Program-made: the position numbers and the translations under genes
Shown here: positions 19,717-28,650 of the stretch, one piece after another
Position numbering within the stretch: position 1 is the first letter of the stretch
Layout: every line of letters begins with the position of its first letter
Notes under the pieces: model-generated
The model's input: only the letters and a program-made list of their open reading frames with translations
Told to the model about the DNA's origin: nothing
The model's database searches: none
Assembly: GCF_010731775.1 (NCBI RefSeq)
Contig: NZ_AP022590.1
Location: 3,472,001 to 3,536,000 of the forward strand
Reading direction: 5' to 3'
From: Mycobacterium mantenii
GTDB lineage: Bacteria; Actinomycetota; Actinomycetes; Mycobacteriales; Mycobacteriaceae
Length of the DNA: 64,000 bases

Positions 19717-19731
19717 GAGACCAGTGGTCTC
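19717..19731. promoter_or_regulatory. Palindromic TetR operator candidate
   Basis: GAGACCA-G-TGGTCTC is a perfect inverted repeat with 7-base arms and a single central base. It lies between the divergent TetR (start 19698) and MFS (start 19764) genes. Its position would block both promoters. Confidence 0.65.
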
Positions 19732-19763
19732 GAAAATCCGCGCGCTCCCGAGGAGGCACAGCT

Positions 19764-21359
19764 ATGGTCGAAACCCTCGTCCGGCCTGACCAGCGTACTG
19801 GCGAGACCCCCATCGCCGGTAGCTTCCGGGTACGAAATTGGACGCTGGCCGTCGCCTGCATGGGTGTCGCGCTGGTCGTCGCGTCGATGACGGCCCTGAA
19901 CACCACGCTCGGAGACCTAGCGGTAGCTACCTCGGCGACCGCGTCGCAGCTGAACTGGATCGTCGACGGCTACACCGTGGCGCTGGCGTGTCTGCTGTTG
20001 CCGGCCGGAGCGATCGGTGACCGCTATGGCAGACGCGGTGCGCTACTGATCGGGTTGCTCGTGTTCTCGATCGGTTCGATGGCACCGGCGCTGCTGCACA
20101 GCCCTCCCCAGATCATCGCGAGCCGGGCGATGGCCGGGATCGGCGCCGCATTCGTCATGCCCGCCACGCTGTCCCTGCTGACCGTGGCCTATCCGAAAGA
20201 CGACCGCACCAAGGCCGTCGGCATCTGGGCCGGTACGGCCGGCTCTGGTGGCGTCATAGGCATGATCGGTTCCGGCCTATTGCTTCGCTTTTGGGACTGG
20301 CATGCGATCTTCTGGTCACTGGGTATCGCTGGACTGGTGATTTTCGCGCTGGCGTGCACCGTCGGATCGTCTCGCGACACGGGCGCTCCCCAGATCGACT
20401 CGTTAGGCGCAGTACTGATCGGCGCCGCGGGCGCCATCGCCGTGGCCGCGATCCTGGAAGCACCCGGGCGCGGATGGAATGATTCGCTGGTCTGGGGCGG
20501 GCTGGTCGTAGGCGCGGTCATCGCCGCAGTTTTCGGTGTCCACCAGTTGCGCCGGGCATCGCGGGGCAGGCAACCACTGCTGGATGTCCGGTTGTTCGCC
20601 GACCCGAATTTCGCTACGGGCGTCGCCGCGATCGTCGTCCTGTTCGGCGCCACCTTCGGTTTCTTCTACATCGGCATGCAGTACGTGCAGCAGATCATGG
20701 GCTACTCCCCGCTGGCGACCGCAGTCGCGTTCGGGCCCTTTATGTTGCCGCTGGGCATCTTCTCAGCCTTGTCGTTCTGGTATGTGCCCCGGCTGGGTCT
20801 GAGGCTGGTGCTGTTCGTCGGCATCCTGCTGACGGCGGTCGGATTCGGGTGCATGTACGGACTCGACCTCCACTCGACATATTTCGAATTCGCCTGGCCC
20901 ACAATGATTCTCGCCACCGGAATCGGAATCTGCACGGCACCGACAACTTCAGCGATCATGGGTGCCGTTCCCGACGAGAAGCAGGGGGTCGCCTCCGCCG
21001 TGAACGACACGTCGCGCGAAATGGGCGGCGCGCTGGGCATCGCGGTGGCCGGTTCCATCCTGGCCGGCCGCTACTCGCACGAGCTCGCGCCGAAGCTGGC
21101 GGGCTTTCCCGGACCGATCCGCGGTCAGGCCACCGACTCGCTGGCCAAGGCCGTCGAGATCGCCGCGCGGCTCGGACCCCAGGGGCGGCAGCTCGCCGAC
21201 ATAAGTAAGGCCGCATTCCTGACGGCCCTGCATGCTTCCACCATTACGATGGCCGCGATCGTTGCCGTCGCCGCCGTGGTGATCGGGGTGTGGGCTCCGG
21301 GCCGCGACGGCCGTCAGCTGCGCCCGGTGCGCGCCCTGCTGTCGCGGCGTCACAGCTGA
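19764..21359 (+). CDS. DHA2-family MFS multidrug efflux transporter
   Basis: A 531-residue integral membrane protein of the EmrB/QacA 14-helix drug:proton antiporter type. Visible motifs include TASQLNWIVDGYTVALACLL and the inter-helix signature GAIGDRYGRRGALLIG (motif A). Motif C-like residues are in the following helices. The ATG at 19764 follows a strong GAGGAGG site. It is regulated, by position, by the divergent TetR. Substrates cannot be told from sequence. Likely acquired in this lineage, as the syntenic M. tuberculosis position lacks it. Confidence 0.9.
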   Translation: MVETLVRPDQRTGETPIAGSFRVRNWTLAVACMGVALVVASMTALNTTLGDLAVATSATASQLNWIVDGYTVALACLLLPAGAIGDRYGRRGALLIGLLVFSIGSMAPALLHSPPQIIASRAMAGIGAAFVMPATLSLLTVAYPKDDRTKAVGIWAGTAGSGGVIGMIGSGLLLRFWDWHAIFWSLGIAGLVIFALACTVGSSRDTGAPQIDSLGAVLIGAAGAIAVAAILEAPGRGWNDSLVWGGLVVGAVIAAVFGVHQLRRASRGRQPLLDVRLFADPNFATGVAAIVVLFGATFGFFYIGMQYVQQIMGYSPLATAVAFGPFMLPLGIFSALSFWYVPRLGLRLVLFVGILLTAVGFGCMYGLDLHSTYFEFAWPTMILATGIGICTAPTTSAIMGAVPDEKQGVASAVNDTSREMGGALGIAVAGSILAGRYSHELAPKLAGFPGPIRGQATDSLAKAVEIAARLGPQGRQLADISKAAFLTALHASTITMAAIVAVAAVVIGVWAPGRDGRQLRPVRALLSRRHS

Positions 21360-21509
21360 GCCACGCTGCATCCAATAGTGTTGTCCGACAGCGGCTTCAC
21401 CGTGCAATCGGTCTGAAGAACGCTTGAAAACCTCTGCCGCTTCTGGTATCAGAAATATATATCGACAGATACAGATCATCTCTTCGAGGCGAGGTGCGAT
21501 GTGGTGTTG

Positions 21510-21788
21510 ATGAGCGAGACGAGCATGGCCGAGCCGGCATGCCCCGCGCTGAGCGAGGCGGCGGCGATCGTGGAGGCCGAATGGATTCGCCTGGGGCGAC
21601 TGGGCGGGCCGGCTCGACACGCCGTCTGCGAGCTTCCCGCAGCGCGACAGTGCCGCCCCCGCACAGGCACCGCAGTGTCCACCGAACCGGCGGGCCGCCG
21701 GCGCAACACACCCAACCGCGGTCGCACAGCCCGTTTGCCCGTCTTCCTGGTGTGGGCGCGGCAGCGTTCACCTCCGCTACGAGCGTGA
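21510..21788 (+). CDS. Doubtful small ORF
   Basis: A 92-codon ORF starting MSETSMAEPACPALSEAA. An AT-rich stretch (21445-21480, AGAAATATATATCGACAG) precedes it, and a GAGGCGAGG-type site lies about 15 bases upstream of the ATG. The first 40 residues look protein-like; the rest is Arg/Pro-rich and looks like out-of-frame sequence, so it may be a remnant. No family recognised. The remaining 21360-22036 region holds only this and the mftG hairpin. Confidence 0.2.
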   Translation: MSETSMAEPACPALSEAAAIVEAEWIRLGRLGGPARHAVCELPAARQCRPRTGTAVSTEPAGRRRNTPNRGRTARLPVFLVWARQRSPPLRA

Positions 21789-21985
21789 CTGCCCGTGACT
21801 GCCTGCGTTTTCGAGCGAAAGGGGGTACCGGCCGGAGTAAGCAAGAGCATGTGAACAGCGAGCCGGCGGTCGTGCCGTCCACGAATATTGCGACGCACTG
21901 TCCGCGCGACGCACAAGATCTGCGCGCGCACCGCCACCTGTCGTGGCCATTTACGTGGACCGCATGCACATTCGCCGCTCGGTTG

Positions 21986-22020
21986 GGGTGGGCCCCAGGC
22001 CGCACACCTGGGGCCCACCC
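21986..22020 (-). terminator. Perfect 14-bp hairpin after mftG
   Basis: Arms GGGTGGGCCCCAGG (21986-21999) and CCTGGGGCCCACCC (22007-22020) with a 7-base loop, 16 bases beyond the mftG stop. There is no U-tract, so it is an I-shaped hairpin of the kind common at mycobacterial gene ends. It probably closes the mycofactocin operon. Confidence 0.6.
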
Positions 22021-22036
22021 GCACACGCCTACGGCA

Positions 22037-23476
22037 TCACTGAACGAACTCCGCGGCCCGGTGCCCGATCATCACGATCGTGGCGTGCGGCCCGCGGCTG
22101 GTGATTGCGGGCAGGATCGAGCCGTCGATCACCCACAGGTTGTCGACGCCGAGCACCCGACACCGCGGGTCGACGACGGCGCACGGGTCGGTGTCGGGGC
22201 CCATCGGCGTGGTGCCGCAAAGATGTTGCGAGGTGGACCAGACGGGGGCGCCGACATAGATTGCGGTACCGGCCAATTCGCGGGCCAATTCGGCTCCGCG
22301 GCCCAGCGCCGCGATGTCGCCGGGCTCGCTGTCGTAACGATGCTCGATCCTGGGCGCCGCGTCGGGATCCGCCGATGCCAGCGTGATCCGCCCGCGCGCC
22401 CGCGGCTGCATGAGCGCCACCCCGATGTGCGGCCAATCCGGGTGCCCGGCGGTGCCGTCCCCGGTCATGGCGACGAATCCGCCCGTGTAGGGCCTGATCT
22501 CGAGATCGTCGGCGGTGCTGAGCACCACCTCGAGCACCGGCCGGCCGGGGGCCACCGCCCAGTCGGTGGGCAACACCCACTCGGGGTGATCGGAGAACGA
22601 CGCCCCCACCGGCAGCGGCGCCACCACGGGTACGCCGGCGGCCCGCAACCCCTCCGGCGCGCCGATGCCGGAGAGCATGAGGAGCTGCGCCGTTTGAATG
22701 GCGCCGGCGCACAATACGATTCGGTCGGCGGTCATCACCGTGCGGCCGTGCGGGCCGATCGCGTCGACACCCACGGCGGTGGTGCCGGCGAAACGCAACC
22801 GCGCCGCGCACGTCCGCGCCCGCAACGTCAGGTTCGGCCGGCTCAGGGCCGGCAGCAGATATCCCGCACCCGATCCGGTACGCACGCCGTCGACGATGTT
22901 GAGCGGGACGGCACCCATCCCCGAAACCGGCTCGGGCCCAACGTCGTTGAGGTCGCCGATCCAGTCGAATCCCGCACGCTGCGCGGCGGCGATGAAACGT
23001 TCGGTGGTTCCGGTCATTTCGTGCGTGCGGCGCACCCGGATGGGACCGCTGCCGCCGTGGGCCGGGCCATCGAAGTCCAGGTCGGTCTCGATGGCGCGAA
23101 AACTGTCGAGGACATCGGACCAGGCCCAGCCCGGCAGCGCCAGGCGATCGAAGTCGCGCGGCAGCCCTCGGCAGAAGTAGCCGCCGTTGATCGCGCCCGA
23201 TCCGCCCACCGTCGCCCCGCGCACCAGGGGGTGCACCCGGGCGGGTTCGTCGGTGAGACGGGTCTGATAACGCTGGACCAGCGGACTGCCGACGCCTATC
23301 GGCAACTGCAACCCGTTGGCGGTCTGGGCCAGCAGTCCCGGCTCGTCGAGCGCCGGTCCTGCCTCGAGGACGGTCACCGTGCAACCCGGATCGGCGGAAA
23401 GACGTTCCGCAACAACCGATCCTGCACTGCCGGCGCCGACGATCAGCACATCGCTGTGCGAGACGGCTGTGGTCAA
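22037..23476 (-). CDS. mftG: Mycofactocin system GMC oxidoreductase MftG
   Basis: FAD-dependent GMC-family oxidoreductase, 479 residues, orthologous to Rv0697. It has the N-terminal dinucleotide fold DVLIVGAGSAGSVVAERLS, the GMC block VRGATVGGSGAINGGYF and the C-terminal VIDGSILPAITSRGPHA. MftG is reported to link reduced mycofactocin to the respiratory chain. I start at TTG 23474-23476, which reproduces the usual N-terminus TTAVSHSDVLIVG. It lies 8 bases after mftF. Last gene of the mft operon. Confidence 0.92.
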   Translation of the reverse strand: MTTAVSHSDVLIVGAGSAGSVVAERLSADPGCTVTVLEAGPALDEPGLLAQTANGLQLPIGVGSPLVQRYQTRLTDEPARVHPLVRGATVGGSGAINGGYFCRGLPRDFDRLALPGWAWSDVLDSFRAIETDLDFDGPAHGGSGPIRVRRTHEMTGTTERFIAAAQRAGFDWIGDLNDVGPEPVSGMGAVPLNIVDGVRTGSGAGYLLPALSRPNLTLRARTCAARLRFAGTTAVGVDAIGPHGRTVMTADRIVLCAGAIQTAQLLMLSGIGAPEGLRAAGVPVVAPLPVGASFSDHPEWVLPTDWAVAPGRPVLEVVLSTADDLEIRPYTGGFVAMTGDGTAGHPDWPHIGVALMQPRARGRITLASADPDAAPRIEHRYDSEPGDIAALGRGAELARELAGTAIYVGAPVWSTSQHLCGTTPMGPDTDPCAVVDPRCRVLGVDNLWVIDGSILPAITSRGPHATIVMIGHRAAEFVQ

Positions 23477-23484
23477 GGTGGTGG

Positions 23485-24903
23485 TTAACTCCGGATCTGG
23501 GGCTTCAGGGCGCGCACATTGCGCTCGCGCAGCACGCCCCACCACAACCCGAGCCCGTAGGCCAGGTCGTCGACGCGCTTGAGCAGCAGGTAGGCGGGCA
23601 GTCCGATCGGTTCGACGTCGTCGCTGAGGGCGTCGCGGCGGTGCAGCCAGTCGACCACCCCGTCCATCACGGCCGCAACCACGACCACCCGCCTGAAATG
23701 GCGCGACATGGTCGCGGCCACCAACGCCAGCGGCCAATAGTGCCGGCACAGCGCCGACGCCAGCTGCAGCGCCGCCGACCACAGCCCGCGGCCGGCGATC
23801 ATCGCGACATCGGACATCGACGTCTCGGCGCTGCGCATCGCCCGCGCGATCCGGCGACCGGTCAGTACCGCCAGCACGATGGACGCCAGCCGGGTAAGGG
23901 TGGACCCGAATGCCATCAGGATCCACGTCATCAGCGCCCAACCGGAAATCACCACCGGCGCCGTCTTGTCCGGGTGGCGTACCGACAGCGGAGCCGCCGA
24001 GCCGCCGTAGAACGCCTTGCGCGCGAGCCAATCCCGCAATTCGGTGCGATGGTCGTGGGCGACCAGCGCGATCGGCTCGTAGCGCAGCCGGGCGCCCGCC
24101 TCGATGAGCCTCCAGCACAGGTCGACGTCCTCGCCGGACTGCAGGGTCTCGTCGAACCCGCCGACATTTCGGATCGCCGAGCACCGGCAGATGATCGCCG
24201 CGCTGGGCACGTAGGACACTGTGCTGTGCGGCAGCACCGGCGCTTCACGCTCACCGAGGTCGAGCGAGGAGTGCAGCGCCTCGTAGCGCGCCACCGCGTT
24301 CTCGCTGTGCGACAGGCCGACGATGCGGGGCGCGACCAGGCCGACCGTGGGATCGCAGAAGTGACCGAGCAGGGCTTCGAGCCAGCCGCGGCGCGGTGCG
24401 ACGTCGGAGTCCAGGAAGGCGACGAAGTCCGTTTGGCAGGCCCCCAGCCCGGTGTTGCGGGCCGCCGCCGGGCCCTTGCTGCGGTGGTGGCGCAGCACCT
24501 CGATGTCGCAGTGCGTGCCGACGAAGTCTTCCGGCTCGATCGGCGGTGACGAGCCGTCGTCCACCACCACGACGCGCAGGCCGCGCAGTGAGCTCACCAG
24601 GCGACGCACCCCAGAAAGGTTGTCCCGCACCGGGATTACCACCGTGACGTCATGGTGCGACGGGCCGCCGGCCGGCCGGGGATGCGCCACCGTGGCGTCC
24701 AGCAGGGTGCGGGCGAGTTGGGCGCTGAGGTCGTCACGCACCTTCAGCCGGCCATCCGAAAGCATGCCCTGCGCGGCGGGAGCCAACTTAAGCAGCCGGG
24801 TCGGCGAACCGCCGAGCAGCGCCGAGCCATCGCCGAGCACCCGCACGCGGCGATCGACCTGAACGGCGAACCCGTCCGGCAGCCGGGGTGCCGGCGCGCT
24901 CAT
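23485..24903 (-). CDS. mftF: Mycofactocin glycosyltransferase MftF
   Basis: Family 2 glycosyltransferase, about 472 residues, orthologous to Rv0696, which adds glucose units to premycofactocin. Visible features are [11 protein letters not shown] with [10 protein letters not shown] for nucleotide-sugar binding, the DxD-type [21 protein letters not shown], and C-terminal hydrophobic segments ([12 protein letters not shown]). ATG 24901-24903 overlaps the mftE stop by 4 bases (ATGA). Confidence 0.95.
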   Translation of the reverse strand: MSAPAPRLPDGFAVQVDRRVRVLGDGSALLGGSPTRLLKLAPAAQGMLSDGRLKVRDDLSAQLARTLLDATVAHPRPAGGPSHHDVTVVIPVRDNLSGVRRLVSSLRGLRVVVVDDGSSPPIEPEDFVGTHCDIEVLRHHRSKGPAAARNTGLGACQTDFVAFLDSDVAPRRGWLEALLGHFCDPTVGLVAPRIVGLSHSENAVARYEALHSSLDLGEREAPVLPHSTVSYVPSAAIICRCSAIRNVGGFDETLQSGEDVDLCWRLIEAGARLRYEPIALVAHDHRTELRDWLARKAFYGGSAAPLSVRHPDKTAPVVISGWALMTWILMAFGSTLTRLASIVLAVLTGRRIARAMRSAETSMSDVAMIAGRGLWSAALQLASALCRHYWPLALVAATMSRHFRRVVVVAAVMDGVVDWLHRRDALSDDVEPIGLPAYLLLKRVDDLAYGLGLWWGVLRERNVRALKPQIRS

Positions 24904-25631
24904 GTGAGAATCCCGTCGGGCCCGGGCCGCCACCGGGTGACGCGACGGACACAGTCGTCGACCATCTCGGCGAAGATCCGCCCGCCCTCGGCGGCGGTGG
25001 CGGTGGTCGGGTCGCCGAGCACGCCGACCGGGCTGACCGCCGCGACTCCCCCGCGGCGCATCGACCCGAGCAACTCGGGCAGGGGCGCGGTGTTGCCGGC
25101 CACCCGCTGATCGGTCCGGACCACGGTCGGCGAGATATACAGCAACACCGATGTTTCGGTATGGCCGGCGTGGGCGTCACCGCCGACGGTCAGGCAGGGG
25201 CACCAGCCGACGTCGCGGCCCTCGGTGCGCAACAGCGCCACCGCGCTGTTGCACGCCGCGACATTGCCGCCGTGGCCGTTGACGAAGACGAGGCGCCGGG
25301 CCCAGCCGGCCGCCGACCTGCCGTACTCGACCAGCAGCATCGTCAGTGCCTCGGTGCCGAGCGAGATCGTTCCGGCGAAGCTCTGGTGCTCACCGCTGGC
25401 GCCGTAGGCGATGGCCGGCGCCACCAGCCACTGGTGCCCGAGGCGGGCCTGAGCGTCGCCGGCCACCGCCGTCGCGATCCGGGTATCGGTGTCCAGCGGC
25501 AGGTGGGGACCGTGTTGTTCGGTCGATCCCAGGGGAACCATCACCGACGGCGCCACTCCTGATAGCTGGCTCGACGTCGCGGTTCCCAATTCGCCGAGTA
25601 CGGACACTCGGTGATGGTAGGACGAATTCAC
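24900..25631 (-). CDS. mftE: Mycofactocin precursor peptidase MftE
   Basis: Creatininase-family metallopeptidase, 243 residues, orthologous to Rv0695. It cleaves the MftC-modified MftA to release the C-terminal Val-Tyr core. Metal-binding segments are visible: [26 protein letters not shown] and DAHAGHTET. The GTG start at 25629-25631 keeps the conserved MNSSYHHRV opening. This GTG overlaps the TGA of a candidate 29-codon ORF immediately upstream. mftD ends 163 bases upstream, the only sizeable gap in the operon. Confidence 0.94.
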   Translation of the reverse strand: MNSSYHHRVSVLGELGTATSSQLSGVAPSVMVPLGSTEQHGPHLPLDTDTRIATAVAGDAQARLGHQWLVAPAIAYGASGEHQSFAGTISLGTEALTMLLVEYGRSAAGWARRLVFVNGHGGNVAACNSAVALLRTEGRDVGWCPCLTVGGDAHAGHTETSVLLYISPTVVRTDQRVAGNTAPLPELLGSMRRGGVAAVSPVGVLGDPTTATAAEGGRIFAEMVDDCVRRVTRWRPGPDGILT

Positions 25632-25717
25632 CTGGCGTGCACCGATTGTTGAAGCTTGAAAATAAGTTTTTTTCTGGGTCGTTCACTGGGTGTTCGGATT
25701 GTGGACTCGTTCGTCAC
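25628..25717 (-). CDS. Candidate 29-codon ORF coupled to mftE
   Basis: From GTG 25715-25717 the frame reads MTNESTIRTPSERPRKKLIF and ends QQSVHAR. It is preceded by GCGAGGT, spaced 4 bases from the GTG. Its TGA overlaps the mftE GTG (GTGA). The DNA is unusually AT-rich for this genome, with a run of seven A. Basic composition, no known family. It could be a translational leader for mftE, a small accessory peptide, or chance. Confidence 0.3.
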   Translation of the reverse strand: MTNESTIRTPSERPRKKLIFKLQQSVHAR

Positions 25718-25794
25718 GGTTACCTCGCCCGTATCACGATTTGCGCAGACGTCACATAATCCGGATAAAGTCGCCCTGAACAGCCCGGCTTTTG

Positions 25795-26988
25795 CTACGC
25801 GCCGGCCGACGGCACGCCCAGCGCCCGGGTGAAACCGGGCGGCACCAGGATGTCGTCGGGTCCCAGGTCGTGAACCGAGGAACGCCCCAGACCCATCAGC
25901 GCCGAGTCGATGCCGCCGCGCAGGATGTCGAGGACGTTCTCCACGCCCGGCTGGCCGGCCGCGGCCAGCCCCCACAGGTAGGCCCGGCCGATCATCACCG
26001 CGCGCGCTCCCAGCGCCACGGCCTTGACGACGTCGCTCCCGCGCCGGACGCCGCCGTCGAGCAACACCTCGATCTGATCGCCGACGGCCGCGGCCACCGC
26101 GGGCAGGGCCCGGATCGAGGCCGGCGTGCCGTCCAAGTTGTTGCCGCCGTGGTTCGACACCGATATCGCCGAAACTCCCGCATCTACTGCCCTTTTGGCG
26201 TCATCGACGCGCATCACACCCTTGAGCATGAACGGCCCGCCCCACAGTTCGCGAAGCCAGGCGATGTCCTCCCAGGTCGGCGGCGGCGTCCCCATCCACT
26301 CCCCGTAGGCCTGGAAGAAGGGGGGGCCGGGCTCGCCGCGGCGGCCCTGGTTGGGTACCCGCAGCTCCGGCGGCCGCATGGTCTTCGCCCACTGCAAAAA
26401 CCAGCGCGGCTTGGTGATGACCTCCGGACTCATCTTGACGATGGTCTTGAAGTCCATCTTCTCCGGGATCGACGGGCTGCCCCAGTCCCGGCCGTGCGAG
26501 AAGCTCCAGTCGGTGGTGACGATCAGGCCCACCGCTCCGGCCGCCCGGGCGCGCTCGACCCGCGCGGCGATCGCGTCGCGGTCGCCCAGCCAGTACACCT
26601 GGAAGAACACCTTGGGGTTGGCCGCGATGACCTCTTCGATCGGCTTGCTGGCGAACGAGGACAGCCCCATGGCGGTACCGCGGGCGGCGGCGGCGCGCGC
26701 CACGGCGACCTCACCATCGGGGTGGACCGCCTGCACGCCGGTCGGTGAGATCAGCACCGGCAGCGAAATCTCTTGCCCCATAACGTTGGTCGTCATGTCG
26801 CGCTTTTCCTGCGCGCCGACGACGTGCGGCGCGAAACCGAGTTCGCTGAAGGCTGCCACGTTGTCGGAGACCGTGACTCCCTTTTCGCTGGCCGAGATCA
26901 ACGACGAGTAGGCCGATTTCGGCAGCCGGCGCTTGGCGCGTTGCTGCGCGATGGCAACGGTTTCAAACCATGCGTCGGCCATTGTCAC
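25795..26988 (-). CDS. mftD: Mycofactocin FMN-dependent maturase MftD
   Basis: FMN-dependent alpha-hydroxy-acid oxidase family protein, 397 residues, orthologous to Rv0694 (annotated lldD1). In the mft pathway MftD oxidatively deaminates the MftE product to give premycofactocin. Family marks are ISPTGVQAVHPDGEVAVARA, the catalytic histidine in ISVSNHGGNNLDG, and the FMN-phosphate region VLLDGGVRRGSDVVKA. GTG 26986-26988 overlaps the mftC stop (GTGA); ATG two codons later is an alternative. Confidence 0.94.
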   Translation of the reverse strand: MTMADAWFETVAIAQQRAKRRLPKSAYSSLISASEKGVTVSDNVAAFSELGFAPHVVGAQEKRDMTTNVMGQEISLPVLISPTGVQAVHPDGEVAVARAAAARGTAMGLSSFASKPIEEVIAANPKVFFQVYWLGDRDAIAARVERARAAGAVGLIVTTDWSFSHGRDWGSPSIPEKMDFKTIVKMSPEVITKPRWFLQWAKTMRPPELRVPNQGRRGEPGPPFFQAYGEWMGTPPPTWEDIAWLRELWGGPFMLKGVMRVDDAKRAVDAGVSAISVSNHGGNNLDGTPASIRALPAVAAAVGDQIEVLLDGGVRRGSDVVKAVALGARAVMIGRAYLWGLAAAGQPGVENVLDILRGGIDSALMGLGRSSVHDLGPDDILVPPGFTRALGVPSAGA

Positions 26989-28190
26989 ACCGGACTTTCG
27001 TTACACATGCGGGCCGGCGGCACGGCCGGCGTGACCGCCGGGGGTCGCAGCGACAGGGTCAGCGGCACCGGTTGGCGGATGCGCTTCCCGCGGGAGTGAT
27101 CGGCCCGGGGGCGCGGCGTCTCGCGCTCGTGCGCCAGCGCCGTCGCGCTGTGACCCTGGACGCATTCGGGGTCCGGGCCGTCCAGGGGGAGGCCGGTGAA
27201 GAACTTGGCGGCCATGCAGCCGCCCCGGCAGCTGTCGTAGTGTCCGCAGCTGCCGCAGGCGCCCGCCGACTGGGGTTCGCGCAGCTCGCGGAACAGCGGG
27301 GCGTTCTTCCAGACGTTGTCGAATCCCGCGTCCGACACCACGTTTCCGGCCAGGAAGCGGTCGTGGATGGCGAACGGGCAGGCGTACACGTCGCCGACCG
27401 GGTCGATAAGGCACACGACGCGGCCCGCGCCACACATGTTCAGGCCGGCCAGGGCGCCGGATTGGCCGAGCGGGGCCAGGTGGAAGAACGAGTCGCCGGT
27501 GAGCACCCGCTCGCCTTTGGCGACCAGCCAGTCGTACAGCTGCACCTGCTGGTCGGCGGTGGGGTGCAGCTCTTCCCAGACGTCGGCGCCACGCCCGGAC
27601 GGGCGGAGCCGGGTGATCCGCAGCGTGGCTCCGTAACGGCTTGCCAGCGCGGCGAATTCGTCGAGCTGGTCGACGTTGTGCCGGGTGACGACCACCGAAA
27701 TCTTGGCGTCGGCGAAACCGGCGTTGGCGAGGTTTTCCAGCGCCCGTACCGCCATGTCGAACGACCCGGGCCCGCGGACGGCGTCATTGACCTCGGCGGT
27801 GGCGCCGTCCAGCGAGATCTGGACGTCGACGTAGTCGCTGGCCGCCAGCCGCGCGGCGACCTCAGGCGTGATCCGGACGCCGTTGGTGGAGAACTTCACG
27901 CCGACGTGGTGGGCGGTCGCGTAGTCGACCAGTTCCCAAAAGTCCGGGCGCACAGTGGGTTCCCCGCCACCGATGTTGACGTAGAACACCTGCATGCGTT
28001 CTAGTTCATCGATGATGTCCATGCATTGCCGGGTGGACAGCTCGCGCGGGTCCCGCTTGCCCGACGACGACAGGCAGTGCACGCAAGCCAGGTTGCAGGC
28101 GTATGTCAGTTCCCAGGTGAGGCAGATGGGCGCGTCGAGCCCGTGCTCGAACTGCTCGATCAGCCGGGGTACGGGGGCCGCTGTTGTCAT
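26985..28190 (-). CDS. mftC: Mycofactocin radical SAM maturase MftC
   Basis: Radical SAM protein of 401 residues, orthologous to Rv0693. It decarboxylates the C-terminal Tyr of MftA and then cross-links it to the preceding Val. The 4Fe-4S/SAM motif CX3CX2C is seen as YACNLACVHC near residue 30, followed by the glycine-rich GGEPTV. A C-terminal SPASM region supplies extra cysteines (VYACPFAIHDRF, CGSCGHYDSCRGGC). ATG 28188-28190 overlaps mftB by 4 bases. Confidence 0.96.
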   Translation of the reverse strand: MTTAAPVPRLIEQFEHGLDAPICLTWELTYACNLACVHCLSSSGKRDPRELSTRQCMDIIDELERMQVFYVNIGGGEPTVRPDFWELVDYATAHHVGVKFSTNGVRITPEVAARLAASDYVDVQISLDGATAEVNDAVRGPGSFDMAVRALENLANAGFADAKISVVVTRHNVDQLDEFAALASRYGATLRITRLRPSGRGADVWEELHPTADQQVQLYDWLVAKGERVLTGDSFFHLAPLGQSGALAGLNMCGAGRVVCLIDPVGDVYACPFAIHDRFLAGNVVSDAGFDNVWKNAPLFRELREPQSAGACGSCGHYDSCRGGCMAAKFFTGLPLDGPDPECVQGHSATALAHERETPRPRADHSRGKRIRQPVPLTLSLRPPAVTPAVPPARMCNESPV

Positions 28191-28495
28191 TGATCGTCCT
28201 TCCGGGGCACCAGCATGTTGGACTCGACGAGCACACCCAGCGCATGCAGGTACGGCGCCTGCGCGGCGTCGTCCACCCCGGCCGCGCGGCAGGCGGACCG
28301 GAGGTCGGCATGGTCGGCCAGCGACTTCACCACCGTGAGGATGGTGCGGTTCTTCAGGAACGACAGCTTGCGGGTACCGAAGTGGTAGAGCAGCGCGCCG
28401 AACGGCTCCGGCCGAACCGCTACCTGAGGGTGGAGTAACCAGCCGCGATCGGGATCGAACGGGGTTCCCGTTCGAGCCTCCGCGGGTGCGGGCAC
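28187..28495 (-). CDS. mftB: Mycofactocin RiPP chaperone MftB
   Basis: PqqD-like peptide-binding chaperone that presents MftA to MftC. About 102 residues, with the core WLLHPQVAVRPEPFGALLYH and GTRKLSFLKNRTILTVV. I choose GTG 28493-28495, just after the mftA TGA. A GTG at 28511-28513, overlapping mftA by 16 bases, and a CTG overlapping the TGA are alternatives, so the first few residues are uncertain. Confidence 0.9.
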   Translation of the reverse strand: MPAPAEARTGTPFDPDRGWLLHPQVAVRPEPFGALLYHFGTRKLSFLKNRTILTVVKSLADHADLRSACRAAGVDDAAQAPYLHALGVLVESNMLVPRKDDQ

Positions 28496-28497
28496 GG

Positions 28498-28587
28498 TCA
28501 GTAGACCCCGCACATGCCGTCGATGGATACCTCTTCGACCAGGGTCTCGGTGACGAGCTGGGTGTCAGTTTCGGTCTCGTGATCCAC
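28498..28587 (-). CDS. mftA: Mycofactocin precursor peptide MftA
   Basis: The ribosomal precursor of the redox cofactor mycofactocin: 29 codons from GTG 28585-28587, beginning [19 protein letters not shown] and ending IDGMCGVY. The terminal Val-Tyr dipeptide becomes the cofactor core after MftC, MftE and MftD act. An AAGG site lies about 8 bases before the GTG. First gene of the mftABCDEFG operon and divergent from mftR. Confidence 0.97.
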   Translation of the reverse strand: MDHETETDTQLVTETLVEEVSIDGMCGVY

Positions 28588-28650
28588 GGGGCCTTGCCTT
28601 TCGTCCGGTCTTGACAACGATGGGGTCTGAGTCACACTCGCCGTCAGAAT

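Noticed and set aside
22037..24184. A single 715-codon frame covering mftG and part of mftF
   Set aside because: Only the part from 23476 matches the GMC family; the upstream part is out of frame with the clear MftF protein.
25670..25685. Programmed frameshift at the run of seven A upstream of mftE
   Set aside because: The zero-frame spacing and downstream structure needed for a slippery site are not evident; only the coupled ORF is reported.
28588..28650. A strong mftR operator or promoter in the mftR-mftA gap
   Set aside because: TTGACA is present at 28611 but the -10 partner is weak (CACACT) and no good inverted repeat is visible, so no site is claimed.
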